Part shown: positions 1 to 8,950 of the stretch, in pieces
Numbering within the stretch: position 1 is the stretch's first letter
How the letters are laid out: each line of letters opens with the position of its first letter
DNA from: Ruminococcus sp.
GTDB taxonomy: Bacteria > Bacillota > Clostridia > Oscillospirales > Acutalibacteraceae
Assembly: GCA_003521625.1 (NCBI GenBank)
Contig: DPHV01000044.1
Span: 11,316 to 75,315, forward strand
DNA: 64,000 bases
Reading direction: 5' to 3'
Program-made: the position numbers and the translations under genes
Notes under the pieces: generated by a model
What the model was told of the DNA's origin: nothing
Database searches by the model: none
Seen by the model: only the letters and a program-made list of their open reading frames with translations

Positions 1-137
1 CAATATTATAATACCATCTCTGCGGCAACGCCGCATATAAATTAATTCGGGCACTAAACTTTTCTATTATTGCAACCTATCCACTCGACCACAACTCCAC
101 ATTCCACACTCCAAACTCCACACTTAAGTTATAGTTT
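1..137. repeat. Truncated heptamer-ended intergenic repeat
   Basis: Holds, in inverted order, the same blocks as the element at 57264-57566: a hairpin TGCGGCAACGCCGCA (about 19-33), a block with TTCGGGCACTAAACTTTTC, the CTATCCACTCGACC block, and an end built of GGAGTTT/GGAGTGT-like heptamers read on the minus strand (about 96-127). The left part is cut by the window edge. No coding sequence is seen between 1 and 262. Confidence 0.7.
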
Positions 138-194
138 AGCTTACCAGAAATGCATAACCATAAATTACCAAGAAAGGATAAATATAAAATTTTA

Positions 195-223
195 TTGTGT
201 ATGCCTTCATCTTGTGGTATAAT
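195..223 (+). promoter_or_regulatory. Sigma-A-type promoter for the metF operon
   Basis: A TTGTGT -35 box (195-200) and a perfect TATAAT -10 box (218-223) are separated by 17 bp. The start codon lies about 40 bp downstream behind AAGGTGG. No SAM riboswitch or T-box is visible in the short leader. Confidence 0.6.
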
Positions 224-262
224 AATATGAATAATATTTATAACACAAGGTGGAAAAAATAA

Positions 263-1126
263 ATGAAAATAAATAATATATTCAATAAAAGCGACAGGGC
301 GATTTTGTCCTTTGAGGTTTTTCCTCCTAAGAAAACCTCTCCGATTGAGTCGGTTTACAGCAAGCTTGAAGAAATCTGCGCTTTAAAGCCTGACTTTATC
401 AGCGTTACCTACGGTGCAGGCGGTACGGGCGGTCACAGCAGAACGTGTGAAATTGCGTCAAAAATCAAAAACGATTTCGGCGCTGAGTCCGTTGCCCACC
501 TCACCTGCGTGAACAGTACAAAGGCTGATATTGACAGCACGCTTGAGGATTTTAAGGCGCATAACATTGAAAATATCCTCGCTTTGCGTGGCGACTACGT
601 TGACGGCGTTGAGCCGAAAAAAGATTTTATTTATGCAAGCGATTTATGCGAATACATCAAGTCGCACAGCGACTTTGACCTCGGCGGAGCGTGCTATCCC
701 GAGGTGCATTTAGAGGCAAAGGACGAGGTTGAGGACATTCTCAATCTTCGCAAAAAGGTTGAAGCAGGCGCAGAGCACCTCATCAGTCAGCTTTTCTTTG
801 ACAATTCCGTTTTCTACAGATTCCTCGAACGTGCTAAAATTGCCGGAATCAACGTTCCGATTGAGGCAGGAATTATGCCCGTTACAAATAAAAGTCAGAT
901 TGAAAGAATGGTTTCGATGTGCGGTGCAAGTCTGCCGTCGAAGTTTGTAAAAATTATGCAGAAGTACGACTCAAAGCCCGATGCTCTGCGTGACGCAGGA
1001 ATCGCCTATGCGGTCGAGCAGATTGTTGACTTGCTCGCAAACGGAGTTGACGGAATACACCTTTACACGATGAATAATCCGTATGTTGCAAGGAAAATTT
1101 CCGAGGCGGTTGTGAGCCTGTTATGA
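263..1126 (+). CDS. metF: Methylenetetrahydrofolate reductase
   Basis: Reduces 5,10-methylenetetrahydrofolate to 5-methyltetrahydrofolate, the methyl donor for the MetH encoded two genes on. The 287-residue protein has the usual MetF length and TIM-barrel landmarks: LSFEVFPPK near the N terminus (the Glu is the conserved catalytic acid of the family), SVTYGAGG, LALRGD and a C-terminal DGIHLYTMN. The start has a good ribosome binding site (AAGGTGG, 248-254). Its stop overlaps the next start in an ATGA, so translation is probably coupled. First gene of a three-gene methionine operon. Confidence 0.95.
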   Translation: MKINNIFNKSDRAILSFEVFPPKKTSPIESVYSKLEEICALKPDFISVTYGAGGTGGHSRTCEIASKIKNDFGAESVAHLTCVNSTKADIDSTLEDFKAHNIENILALRGDYVDGVEPKKDFIYASDLCEYIKSHSDFDLGGACYPEVHLEAKDEVEDILNLRKKVEAGAEHLISQLFFDNSVFYRFLERAKIAGINVPIEAGIMPVTNKSQIERMVSMCGASLPSKFVKIMQKYDSKPDALRDAGIAYAVEQIVDLLANGVDGIHLYTMNNPYVARKISEAVVSLL

Positions 1127-1767
1127 TAAAGCTTGAAAAACTCAACAGAAACGAAGCCGTGCGCTACCTCGGCGGTTCGGGAATAGCTTTGAACTACCGA
1201 ATGGACAGGCTTATGGACGAGTGCGAAAAGGAAATTATCGCAAAGTCAAGTCCGAAGTATCTTTATGTTGAAAGGGATTTACCTTTTGAGGAGCTTATGC
1301 AGGGCGAGGATATAAAAAAACACCTTGACGGCTGTGAAAAGGCGATTGTAATGTGCGCAACGCTCGGTGCGGAAATTGACAAAATAATCAGAATAAATCA
1401 GATTTCCGATATGGCTAAAGCCGTTGTGCTCGACAGCTTTGCAAGCGTTGCAATTGAGCAGGTATGTGCAAAATTTGACGAGCTGATTGCCGAAAAATAC
1501 GAGGGATATTTTCAAACCTTCCGATTCAGCCCCGGTTACGGCGATTACCCGATTGAGCTGCAGAAAAGCGTGCTTTCAATGCTTGACGCTCCGAGAAAAA
1601 TCGGACTTGCCACAAACGAAAACAGTTTGCTTACTCCCACAAAATCCGTTACGGCGGTTATGGGACTTTCAAAAACACCGATTGACCGCAAAAAACGAGG
1701 TTGTGCGGTGTGCAATATGCGTGACAGATGCAAATTCAGAAGAAACGGAGAACACTGTGGATTTTAA
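1123..1767 (+). CDS. Stand-alone MetH reactivation (AdoMet-binding) domain protein
   Basis: 214-residue protein resembling the C-terminal activation domain of cobalamin-dependent methionine synthase, which binds AdoMet and reductively remethylates inactive cob(II)alamin. RFSPGYGDYP matches the family AdoMet-binding motif RxxPGYxxxP. A C-terminal cysteine cluster (C-x2-C-x5-C-x8-C, in CAVCNMRDRCKF...HC) could bind metal, but that is inference. It overlaps metF by 4 bp and the following metH by 11 bp. The downstream MetH lacks exactly this domain, so the two very likely act together, like the separate reactivation proteins known from Thermotoga. Confidence 0.85.
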   Translation: MIKLEKLNRNEAVRYLGGSGIALNYRMDRLMDECEKEIIAKSSPKYLYVERDLPFEELMQGEDIKKHLDGCEKAIVMCATLGAEIDKIIRINQISDMAKAVVLDSFASVAIEQVCAKFDELIAEKYEGYFQTFRFSPGYGDYPIELQKSVLSMLDAPRKIGLATNENSLLTPTKSVTAVMGLSKTPIDRKKRGCAVCNMRDRCKFRRNGEHCGF

Positions 1768-4141
1768 GAAATTTTTAGTTTTAAAGGAGTTCGTACTGCT
1801 CGACGGAGCAATGGGAACTCTCATACAGAAAAGCGGAGTGAAGTACGACTCCGTACCCGAAACATTGAACATCACTCATCCCGAATTAATCGAGTCTTTT
1901 CACAAGGCTTATGCCGACGCAGGCTCGGATATTGTCTATGCAAATACCTTCGGTGCAAACGGCTATAAGCTCAAAGAAAGCGGTTATTCGGTTGAAGAAA
2001 TCATAAAATCGGGCGTTGAAAACGCAAAAAAAGCCGTACAGGGTACGGATTGCCTTGTTGCGCTCGACATAGGCCCTATCGGTCAGCTTTTAGAGCCGGC
2101 AGGCTCGCTGAGCTTTGACTCGGCTTACGAATATTTCAAGGAGCAGATTGTTGCAGGACAGGGTGCAGACGTTATCGTTTTTGAAACGATGACCGACCTT
2201 TACGAGCTGAAAGCCGCCGTCCTTGCGGCAAAGGAAAACAGCGACAAGCCGATTATCGCAACGATGACGTTTGAGCGCAACGGACGCACCTTTACAGGAG
2301 TTTCTCCTGCGGCAATGGCAGTCACTCTCACAGGACTGGGCGTTGATGCACTCGGCGTGAACTGCTCTTTAGGTCCCGACGAGCTTGAGGGCGTGGTAAG
2401 CGAAATTTCAAAATACACTGATTTGCCGCTTGTAATCAAGGCTAACGCAGGTCTGCCCGACCCCAACAGCAACGAGTACGATATTCTGCCCGATAAATTC
2501 GCAGATTGCGTTGCGGATTTGCTCAAATACGGCGTGAAAATTATCGGCGGCTGCTGCGGCACAACCCCTGAATATATAGCGGAAATCAGGAAAATGCTTG
2601 AGGATAAGAGCTATCAGCCGCAGAAGAAGGGCGTTGATACGACGGTTTGCAGTGCGAGCACTGTGGTTGAAATCAACGGTCCGAGAATTATCGGCGAAAG
2701 GATTAACCCGACAGGCAAAAAGCTTTTCAAGCAGGCGCTTGTTGACAATAACATTGACTACATTCTCACGCAGGCTTTAAGTCAGGTGAGCGGCGGTGCG
2801 GAAATCCTCGACGTAAACGTTGGTCACCCCGAGATTGATGAGAAGAAAATGATGGTGCGTGTGCTCAAGGCGATTCAGAGCGTGTGCGACGCACCCTTGC
2901 AGATTGACTCCACAAAGCCCGACGTGCTTGATTCAGGCTTGCGTTACTACAACGGCAAGCCGATTGTAAACTCCGTAAACGGCGAGGAAAAGAGCCTTTC
3001 GACAGTGCTCCCGCTCGTCAAGAAGTACGGCGCTTCGGTTGTCGGACTTACACTTGACGAAAACGGAATCCCAAAGACTGCCGAGGGCAGATTTGAGATT
3101 GCAAAGCGCATTGTCAGCCGTGCCGAGGAGCTGGGAATTGACAGGCGTGACGTTTACATTGACTGCCTTACTCTCACCGTTTCAGCCGAGCAGGACGCCT
3201 GCCGTGAAACGCTTAAGGCGCTCCACAGGGTAAAAACCGAGCTTGGCTGTAAAACCTGCCTTGGTGTTTCGAATATTTCGTTCGGTCTGCCGAACCGTGA
3301 GCTTGTCAACAGGACTTTCCTGACAATGGCTCTCGAAGAAGGACTTGACCTGCCGATTATCAACCCGAATGTTGATTCTATGACAGGCGCAGTTCGTGCC
3401 TACAGAGTGCTTTCGGGCATTGATAAAAACTCGGTTGAGTTTATTAACGCATACAATGACGCCGCTCCTGCGGTGACTTCTGCTCCGAAAAACACCGAGG
3501 TTGATATTTTCACCGCCGTATATAACGGACTGAAATCCGAGGGTGCGGCTGTTACGAAAAGACTTTTAGACACCACCGACGCAATGCGGATTGTAAATGA
3601 AATGCTCATTCCTGCGCTCGACAGAGTCGGTGATGATTTTGAGAAGAATAAAATTTTCCTTCCGCAGCTTATTCAGAGTGCGAATACTGCGCAGGAGTGC
3701 TTTGAGGTAATAAAAAATCACATTTCAAAGACAAGCGGCTCGCCTGTAAGCAAGGGCAAGATTATCCTTGCAACGGTCAAGGGTGACATTCACGATATCG
3801 GCAAGAATATTGTTAAGGTACTGCTCGACAATTACGGTTACACAGTTGTTGACCTCGGCAGGGATGTTGACCCTCAGCTCGTTGTCGATACGGCTGTTGA
3901 GCAGAACATTAAGATGATTGGACTTTCCGCACTTATGACGACTACGCTCAAGAGTATGGAGGACACAATCAAGCTTATAAGACAAACAAAAGAACTGCAA
4001 AACCCCGACGGCACAAGCAAGTGCGTTGTGTTCGTAGGCGGTGCAGTTCTGACAGAAGATTACGCTATGAAAATCGGTGCCGATTACTATTGCAAGGACG
4101 CCAAGGAAAGCGTTGATACGGCGAAGAGAGTGTTGGGTTAA
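1757..4141 (+). CDS. metH: Cobalamin-dependent methionine synthase, short form
   Basis: Transfers the methyl group of methyltetrahydrofolate to homocysteine through cobalamin. GTG at 1757 is preferred because AACGGAG precedes it by 6 nt and the protein then begins just before LLDGAMGT. The 794 residues hold a homocysteine domain (about 10-300, Zn ligands Cys203, Cys266, Cys267 in GGCCGT), a pterin domain (about 320-580, GERINPTG) and a cap plus B12 domain (about 590-794, DIHDIG with axial His679). The C-terminal activation domain of E. coli MetH is absent and is encoded by the preceding gene. Its TAA shares bases with the stop of the convergent metallophosphoesterase. Confidence 0.93.
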   Translation: MDFKKFLVLKEFVLLDGAMGTLIQKSGVKYDSVPETLNITHPELIESFHKAYADAGSDIVYANTFGANGYKLKESGYSVEEIIKSGVENAKKAVQGTDCLVALDIGPIGQLLEPAGSLSFDSAYEYFKEQIVAGQGADVIVFETMTDLYELKAAVLAAKENSDKPIIATMTFERNGRTFTGVSPAAMAVTLTGLGVDALGVNCSLGPDELEGVVSEISKYTDLPLVIKANAGLPDPNSNEYDILPDKFADCVADLLKYGVKIIGGCCGTTPEYIAEIRKMLEDKSYQPQKKGVDTTVCSASTVVEINGPRIIGERINPTGKKLFKQALVDNNIDYILTQALSQVSGGAEILDVNVGHPEIDEKKMMVRVLKAIQSVCDAPLQIDSTKPDVLDSGLRYYNGKPIVNSVNGEEKSLSTVLPLVKKYGASVVGLTLDENGIPKTAEGRFEIAKRIVSRAEELGIDRRDVYIDCLTLTVSAEQDACRETLKALHRVKTELGCKTCLGVSNISFGLPNRELVNRTFLTMALEEGLDLPIINPNVDSMTGAVRAYRVLSGIDKNSVEFINAYNDAAPAVTSAPKNTEVDIFTAVYNGLKSEGAAVTKRLLDTTDAMRIVNEMLIPALDRVGDDFEKNKIFLPQLIQSANTAQECFEVIKNHISKTSGSPVSKGKIILATVKGDIHDIGKNIVKVLLDNYGYTVVDLGRDVDPQLVVDTAVEQNIKMIGLSALMTTTLKSMEDTIKLIRQTKELQNPDGTSKCVVFVGGAVLTEDYAMKIGADYYCKDAKESVDTAKRVLG

Positions 4142-4962
4142 TTTATTTTAACAACAGTTATTTCAGGGCAGTTGTTCAATCTCAAAACGGGATATGCGTC
4201 GCCCAATCCTGCGGAAACTATCATTTTTATGCCGTTTATCTCAAATTCGCCCTTGTCGTATTTCGGGAAAAATCCCTGATTCGGAGCGAACACTCCGCCG
4301 ACAAAGGGAATCTGAATAGCTCCGCCGTGCGTGTGACCGCACATAATCAAATCAATTTTTGCACCGTCGACAGTGCCGTTGAGATATTCAGGCTGATGAT
4401 GAAGGAGAATGGTGTAGCAGTCTTTAGGAGTTGCCTTGAAATCCTCCCAGAACAGCTTTTCGTTTATATTATCTTTGTAATACGGAAAATCCGACAGTCC
4501 TCCGAGCAGAATTTTCTCTCCGTTTATATTAAGCGTTACCGATTCGTTGTCAAGAAGCTTTGCGCCTGTCGAGTCGATGTCGTTTTTGAAGTCAATTTCG
4601 TTTTTGAGTGCAAGCTCGTGATTGCCGAGTATGCAGTAGGTCGGTGCAATTTCGGCAAGCTGAGGCAAAAACTCACGCATAACGTGGTCGTCGGTTGAAT
4701 ATTTGTTGACCATATCTCCGCCAACGGCTATGAAGTCGGGATTCTGCTCTTTGATTTTTGCAACGAGGTCAGAATTCTTATTGCCGTATTCCTTGCAGTG
4801 CAAATCGGAAATAAACACAAATTTGACTTGTGAGTTAATTTTGTCGGAGTTTATTGTGTAATGCTTGATTTCAAGCGTATTTGAACAGTACAGACCGTAT
4901 ATAATTGTTACGACAGCGACAGCAAGTACGGATGAAATAATAATTTTCAGTGCTTTTTTCAT
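4138..4962 (-). CDS. Membrane-anchored metallophosphoesterase
   Basis: 274-residue calcineurin-like phosphoesterase. An N-terminal hydrophobic segment (about residues 5-25) should anchor it with the catalytic domain outside. All metal-binding blocks are present: DLHCKEYGN, GGDMVNK, GNHE, LLHHQPEY and CGHTHGG. Members with this architecture include YaeI/YkuE-type enzymes; the substrate here is unknown. ATG at 4962 is preferred over an in-frame GTG at 4971 because that GTG lies inside the AGGTG ribosome binding site. Convergent with metH, overlapping it by 4 bp. Confidence 0.85.
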   Translation of the reverse strand: MKKALKIIISSVLAVAVVTIIYGLYCSNTLEIKHYTINSDKINSQVKFVFISDLHCKEYGNKNSDLVAKIKEQNPDFIAVGGDMVNKYSTDDHVMREFLPQLAEIAPTYCILGNHELALKNEIDFKNDIDSTGAKLLDNESVTLNINGEKILLGGLSDFPYYKDNINEKLFWEDFKATPKDCYTILLHHQPEYLNGTVDGAKIDLIMCGHTHGGAIQIPFVGGVFAPNQGFFPKYDKGEFEINGIKMIVSAGLGDAYPVLRLNNCPEITVVKIN

Positions 4963-5018
4963 TTGCGTCACCTGTTTGAAAGTTGATTTTGTAATATAAT
5001 AATATCATAATTGACTAT

Positions 5019-5047
5019 ATTTTAATTATAATTATCAACTTTGTCAA
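5019..5047 (-). promoter_or_regulatory. Promoter for the metallophosphoesterase gene
   Basis: On the minus strand a perfect TTGACA (5042-5047) and a TAAAAT -10 box (5019-5024) are separated by 17 bp. It lies back to back with the EPS promoter at 5096-5124. Confidence 0.5.
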
Positions 5048-5095
5048 ATGGTGTCGGCAAAATTTGTCGGTTATGGCGATATGTTGAAAACCTTG

Positions 5096-5124
5096 TTGAT
5101 ATTACTGCATTTTTGTGGTATAAT
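5096..5124 (+). promoter_or_regulatory. Sigma-A promoter heading the EPS locus
   Basis: TTGATA (5096-5101) and TATAAT (5119-5124) with a 17-bp spacer, 36 bp before the first EPS gene. No other comparably strong promoter was noticed until 24629, so this may drive a very long transcript. Confidence 0.65.
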
Positions 5125-5160
5125 TAATTTGTATAATTTTGTTTTGTTCAGGGGTTTGGT

Positions 5161-5889
5161 ATGAGGAGAGAACAGGATTTCAATTTCAAAACTGTAGATG
5201 AAGTTGATGTAAACGTAATTACGGGGTATAAAGGTATATATAATCGCTTTTTCAAAAGAATAATTGATATTGTTATGTCGCTTTTCTTTTTGATACTTCT
5301 TTCCCCGATAATATTATTAGTTGCTGTTGCTATAGTAATTGACTCGGGATTTCCTGTTTTTTACAGGGCGCAGAGAGGCGGCTATAACAATAAGCCGTTC
5401 AGAATTTTTAAATTCAGAACAATGGTTAAAAATGCAGATAAAATCGGCGGAGGTACAACGGCTTTAAATGACAGCAGAATTACAAAAGTAGGTAATTTTC
5501 TGAGAAAGACAAAGCTTGATGAGGTTGCCAACCTGTTCAGCATAATCAAGGGTGATATGAGCTTTATCGGTCCGAGACCTGAGCTTTTGAGATATACAGA
5601 CGCATATGAGGGTGCTGAAAAATACATATTAAAGGTTCGCCCAGGCATAACAGATTACAGCTCAATTGAGTTTATCAATCTCGATGAAATAGTCGGAGCT
5701 GAAAATGCTGACGAATATTACGAAAAATATGTTTTGAAAAAGAAAAATCTTTTGAGAATTAAGTATGCTGCAACAGTTTCGCTGACTACTGATTTAAAAC
5801 TGTTCTGGTTTACTGTCTGGAATGTAATAAAAAAAGCTTTGAAGTTTATATTTGTAAGGAAAGAAAAAGATGGAGTACATAACGCTTAA
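5161..5889 (+). CDS. Polyprenyl-phosphate sugar-1-phosphate transferase (initiating)
   Basis: Starts repeat-unit assembly by moving a sugar-1-phosphate from a nucleotide sugar to undecaprenyl phosphate on the inner membrane face. 242 residues with one hydrophobic N-terminal segment (about 38-62) and the bacterial sugar transferase signatures FKFRTM, FLRKTKLDE (Asp-Glu dyad) and GDMSFIGPRPE. The length fits the minimal PglC/WcaJ-C type without the extra N-terminal membrane domain. The usual LDELPQL stretch reads LDEVANL. First gene of the EPS locus; the next gene overlaps it by 20 bp. Confidence 0.9.
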   Translation: MRREQDFNFKTVDEVDVNVITGYKGIYNRFFKRIIDIVMSLFFLILLSPIILLVAVAIVIDSGFPVFYRAQRGGYNNKPFRIFKFRTMVKNADKIGGGTTALNDSRITKVGNFLRKTKLDEVANLFSIIKGDMSFIGPRPELLRYTDAYEGAEKYILKVRPGITDYSSIEFINLDEIVGAENADEYYEKYVLKKKNLLRIKYAATVSLTTDLKLFWFTVWNVIKKALKFIFVRKEKDGVHNA

Positions 5890-6814
5890 AAATTCAGATT
5901 TAAAAGTATCAAGAATGTGTATGGGCGGTTGTCCTATGGGAGGATACGGCTGGGGCTCAAATGTTCTGGAAAGTGAGCTTTTAGATGCGGTGCATTGTGC
6001 ACTCGACAACGGAATTAACTTCTTTGATACAGCCGATACTTACGGACTCGGTCAGTCTGAAATAACATTGGGAAAGGCTTTGAAGGGCAGACGTGACAAA
6101 GCTGTTATTGCTTCAAAATTCGGAGTTCACGCAAAAAAAGGAACGCCTACCTTTTACGATAATTCACCTGAGTGGATAAAAAGCTCTATTAAGGGTACTC
6201 TTAAAAGGCTTGATACAGATTATCTTGATTTGTATCAGATACATTACAGAGATGAAAAAACGCCTTTGGTTGAAGTTGTGGATACGCTTGAGGAGTTAAA
6301 AAAAGCCGGGTACATAAGATATTACGGCTTGTCAAATATTCATAAAAGCGATATATCTGAATTAAAAGAGTATAAAGGAAAGTTTGTCAGCTTTCAGGAT
6401 GAATACAGTCTTGCATGCAGAAAAAATGAAGATGATTTTATTAATCTTTCGAAAGATTTAAGTCTTACGCCTTTGACATGGGGAAGTCTCGGACAGGGAA
6501 TCCTTACAGGAAAATATGATAAAAATACTGTTTTTGCTGATGATGACAGACGTTCAAGAGATATTTATGTTAATTTTCACGGTGAAAAGCTTGCAAAAAA
6601 TCTTGAAATAGTTGAGGTCTTGAAGAAGATTTCTAATGATACGGGAAAATCAATTCCGGCTGTCGCAATACGTTTTATTCTTGATTTTCTGACAGATTCA
6701 GTTGTGCTGGTCGGAATTAAAAGACCGTCACAGCTTAAGTCAAATATTGAAACCTTTGGCTGGAAGCTTGATGATGAACAGATAAAAATTCTTGATGAAA
6801 TATCAAAGGCTTAA
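5870..6814 (+). CDS. Aldo/keto reductase
   Basis: 314-residue NAD(P)H-dependent aldo/keto reductase with the complete tetrad: Asp53 and Tyr58 (FFDTADTYG), Lys83 (ASKFG) and His125 (YQIHYRDE). A C-terminal VGIKRPSQL-type segment fits the cofactor phosphate-binding region. Placed between the initiating transferase and the polymerase, it may reduce a sugar or polyol intermediate of the repeat unit, but the substrate is not evident. AAGGAAAG precedes the start. Confidence 0.85.
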   Translation: MEYITLKNSDLKVSRMCMGGCPMGGYGWGSNVLESELLDAVHCALDNGINFFDTADTYGLGQSEITLGKALKGRRDKAVIASKFGVHAKKGTPTFYDNSPEWIKSSIKGTLKRLDTDYLDLYQIHYRDEKTPLVEVVDTLEELKKAGYIRYYGLSNIHKSDISELKEYKGKFVSFQDEYSLACRKNEDDFINLSKDLSLTPLTWGSLGQGILTGKYDKNTVFADDDRRSRDIYVNFHGEKLAKNLEIVEVLKKISNDTGKSIPAVAIRFILDFLTDSVVLVGIKRPSQLKSNIETFGWKLDDEQIKILDEISKA

Positions 6815-6828
6815 TTTGGAGTTTTTAG

Positions 6829-7953
6829 ATGATAATTTATTGGTCAATGGTTCTGTGGGTTCCGCTGATTTATTTTGTGTATTCTATGGGACACAAAGAA
6901 GATGTTATGCTCACAGATTATAATATACAGCAGGGAATCCGGAAGAAAATACCGATTGCATATGCGATAGTTGTATTCGGGTATTTTATTTTCTGGATTG
7001 GAATGCGAAAATATGTTGCGGATACCAAAGCATACATAAGCGGATTTGAGGCTATACCTACAGATTTTTCAACAGCGTGGAGTCAGATTAACTGGGAAGG
7101 AAAAAGTCCCGGTTTTGATATTTTCAATATAATTTTTAAGTGCTTTATTTCGCAGGATTCTCAATGGTGGCTTATGACAATTGCCATTATATCCGGTGTA
7201 TGCATTATGGTCGTTTTAAGAAAATATTCCTGCAGCTTCTTTTACAGCGCATTTTTGTTTATGACTATGATTACATTCACATGGTTGATGAACGGTATGC
7301 GCCAGTTTATCTGCGTTGCATTTCTTTTTCTGTTTTGTGACTGGATCAAAGACGGAAAATTTATAAAATTCCTTATACTTGTTTTGGTAATGTCGACTAT
7401 TCACACGACTGCACTTTTGATGATACCTATATATTTTGTAGCAAGAAGTAAGCCGTGGGACAAAAAGATAGGTCTTTTTATCATCGGAATTATTCTTATT
7501 TGTGTTTTTGCAGAGCCGTTTTTCAACGGTGTTGAGAGTGCTTTAACCGGTACTGCTTATGAAGGTTCTACAGAACAGTTTAAAGAGGATGACGGTGTAA
7601 ATCCAATCAGAGTATTGTTTTACGCAGTACCACCGGTGATTGCTTTTGTATTCAGGCAAAAGCTTGAGCCTTATTATGGAAAGAATCCAATAATACCAAT
7701 TTGTGTTAATATGTCGTTAATTACCGCCGCACTTTATCTCGTGGGCGTATTTACAAGCGGTATTCTTATTGGCAGATTACCGATTTACTGTGAAGTATAT
7801 AATTTGATTCTGATACCTTATTTGTTGCATTGCTGTTTTGATAAGGAAACAGGCAGAACAGTTCGAATAGTATACACAGTTATGCTTTTAGTATTTTTCT
7901 ATTTACAACAGCCCACTTATTATCACAGTGATTTAACGGGCGTTATTAAATAA
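6829..7953 (+). CDS. EpsG-like polysaccharide polymerase (Wzy candidate)
   Basis: 374-residue polytopic protein with roughly ten hydrophobic segments. The N terminus (WVPLIYFVYS), the extracytoplasmic loop with YISGFEAIP, and the NGMRQFICVAFLF helix are characteristic of the EpsG family, thought to polymerise lipid-linked repeat units outside the membrane. It is the only Wzy-like candidate in the locus and complements the flippase at 20303. Assignment rests on topology and family resemblance, since Wzy proteins share little sequence. Confidence 0.75.
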   Translation: MIIYWSMVLWVPLIYFVYSMGHKEDVMLTDYNIQQGIRKKIPIAYAIVVFGYFIFWIGMRKYVADTKAYISGFEAIPTDFSTAWSQINWEGKSPGFDIFNIIFKCFISQDSQWWLMTIAIISGVCIMVVLRKYSCSFFYSAFLFMTMITFTWLMNGMRQFICVAFLFLFCDWIKDGKFIKFLILVLVMSTIHTTALLMIPIYFVARSKPWDKKIGLFIIGIILICVFAEPFFNGVESALTGTAYEGSTEQFKEDDGVNPIRVLFYAVPPVIAFVFRQKLEPYYGKNPIIPICVNMSLITAALYLVGVFTSGILIGRLPIYCEVYNLILIPYLLHCCFDKETGRTVRIVYTVMLLVFFYLQQPTYYHSDLTGVIK

Positions 7954-8001
7954 GAGAATATATTATTAGGTAAATGTGTTATCATTGCGGGAGGTAATTT
8001 A

Positions 8002-8898
8002 GTGGATAGACATGCATATTTGATAATGGCATATAATAATTGGGATTTGTTAAAAAAGCTGCTCATTCTCCTTGATGATGAAAGAAATGATATTTTTGTT
8101 CATATAGACGAGAATTCTTATGATTTTAATATAGAATATTTTAATGATGTGGTGAAAAAATCTGAGATTTTCTTTATTCCAAGATATCAAGTATATTGGG
8201 CGGATTTTTCACAAATTAAGGTTGAATTAAATTTATTGAGTTTTGCTACCGAACACTCAAACTATAAATATTATCATTTGATGAGCGGCAGTGATTTGCC
8301 TATAAAATCTCAGGATGAGATACATAGTTTCTTTGAGGATAAAGACAGTGAGTTCATAGGGATATGTCCGCAGGAGGTTTATTACTCTGTACGCAGAGTA
8401 AAATATTACCATCCTTTTCTCCACAACAAATTTTACAGAAATAACAAGTTTTTAAAGATTACTGACAGATGCTTTGAGTATTTGCAGCATTTATTTTGTG
8501 TAAACAGATTAAAAAATAAGCAGATAAAAATAATAGATGGGTGGCAATGGTTTTCAGTTACCGATGATTTTGCAAGATACATTATAAGCCGAAAAGATTA
8601 TATTGAAGAAACATTTTCAAAAACTATTGCCAGTGATGAATTGGTAATGCAAACTATGATTTACAATAATCCGGATTTTTATAAAAGGATTTATAATGAT
8701 AAAGATCTTGTTAAAGGTTCATTGCGCTATATCGACTGGAAACGAGGCAGACCTTATACGTTCAGAAAGGAAGATTTTGAAGAAATCATAAATCAAGACG
8801 AAGCTGTTTTTGCACGTAAATTTGATCCAAATGTAGATTCAGAAATTATTGATAAAATTTATAGCTATATTAATAGTAAGCAAAATGCAGATAAATAA
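8002..8898 (+). CDS. Core-2/I-branching-type glycosyltransferase
   Basis: 298-residue soluble protein resembling the beta-1,6-N-acetylglucosaminyltransferase (GT14) family: HAYLIMAYNNWD at the N terminus, DIFVHIDEN, YYHLMSGSDLPIK and DGWQWFSVTDDF. Bacterial members add sugars to surface glycans, some acting as xylosyl- or GlcNAc-transferases; donor and acceptor are unknown here. GTG start at 8002 is supported by GGGAGGT 7 nt upstream. Confidence 0.82.
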   Translation: MDRHAYLIMAYNNWDLLKKLLILLDDERNDIFVHIDENSYDFNIEYFNDVVKKSEIFFIPRYQVYWADFSQIKVELNLLSFATEHSNYKYYHLMSGSDLPIKSQDEIHSFFEDKDSEFIGICPQEVYYSVRRVKYYHPFLHNKFYRNNKFLKITDRCFEYLQHLFCVNRLKNKQIKIIDGWQWFSVTDDFARYIISRKDYIEETFSKTIASDELVMQTMIYNNPDFYKRIYNDKDLVKGSLRYIDWKRGRPYTFRKEDFEEIINQDEAVFARKFDPNVDSEIIDKIYSYINSKQNADK

Positions 8899-8950
8899 GT
8901 TAAAACTAATAGCAATATGTAAATTATTTCGATGAATTATGGAGGAAAGA

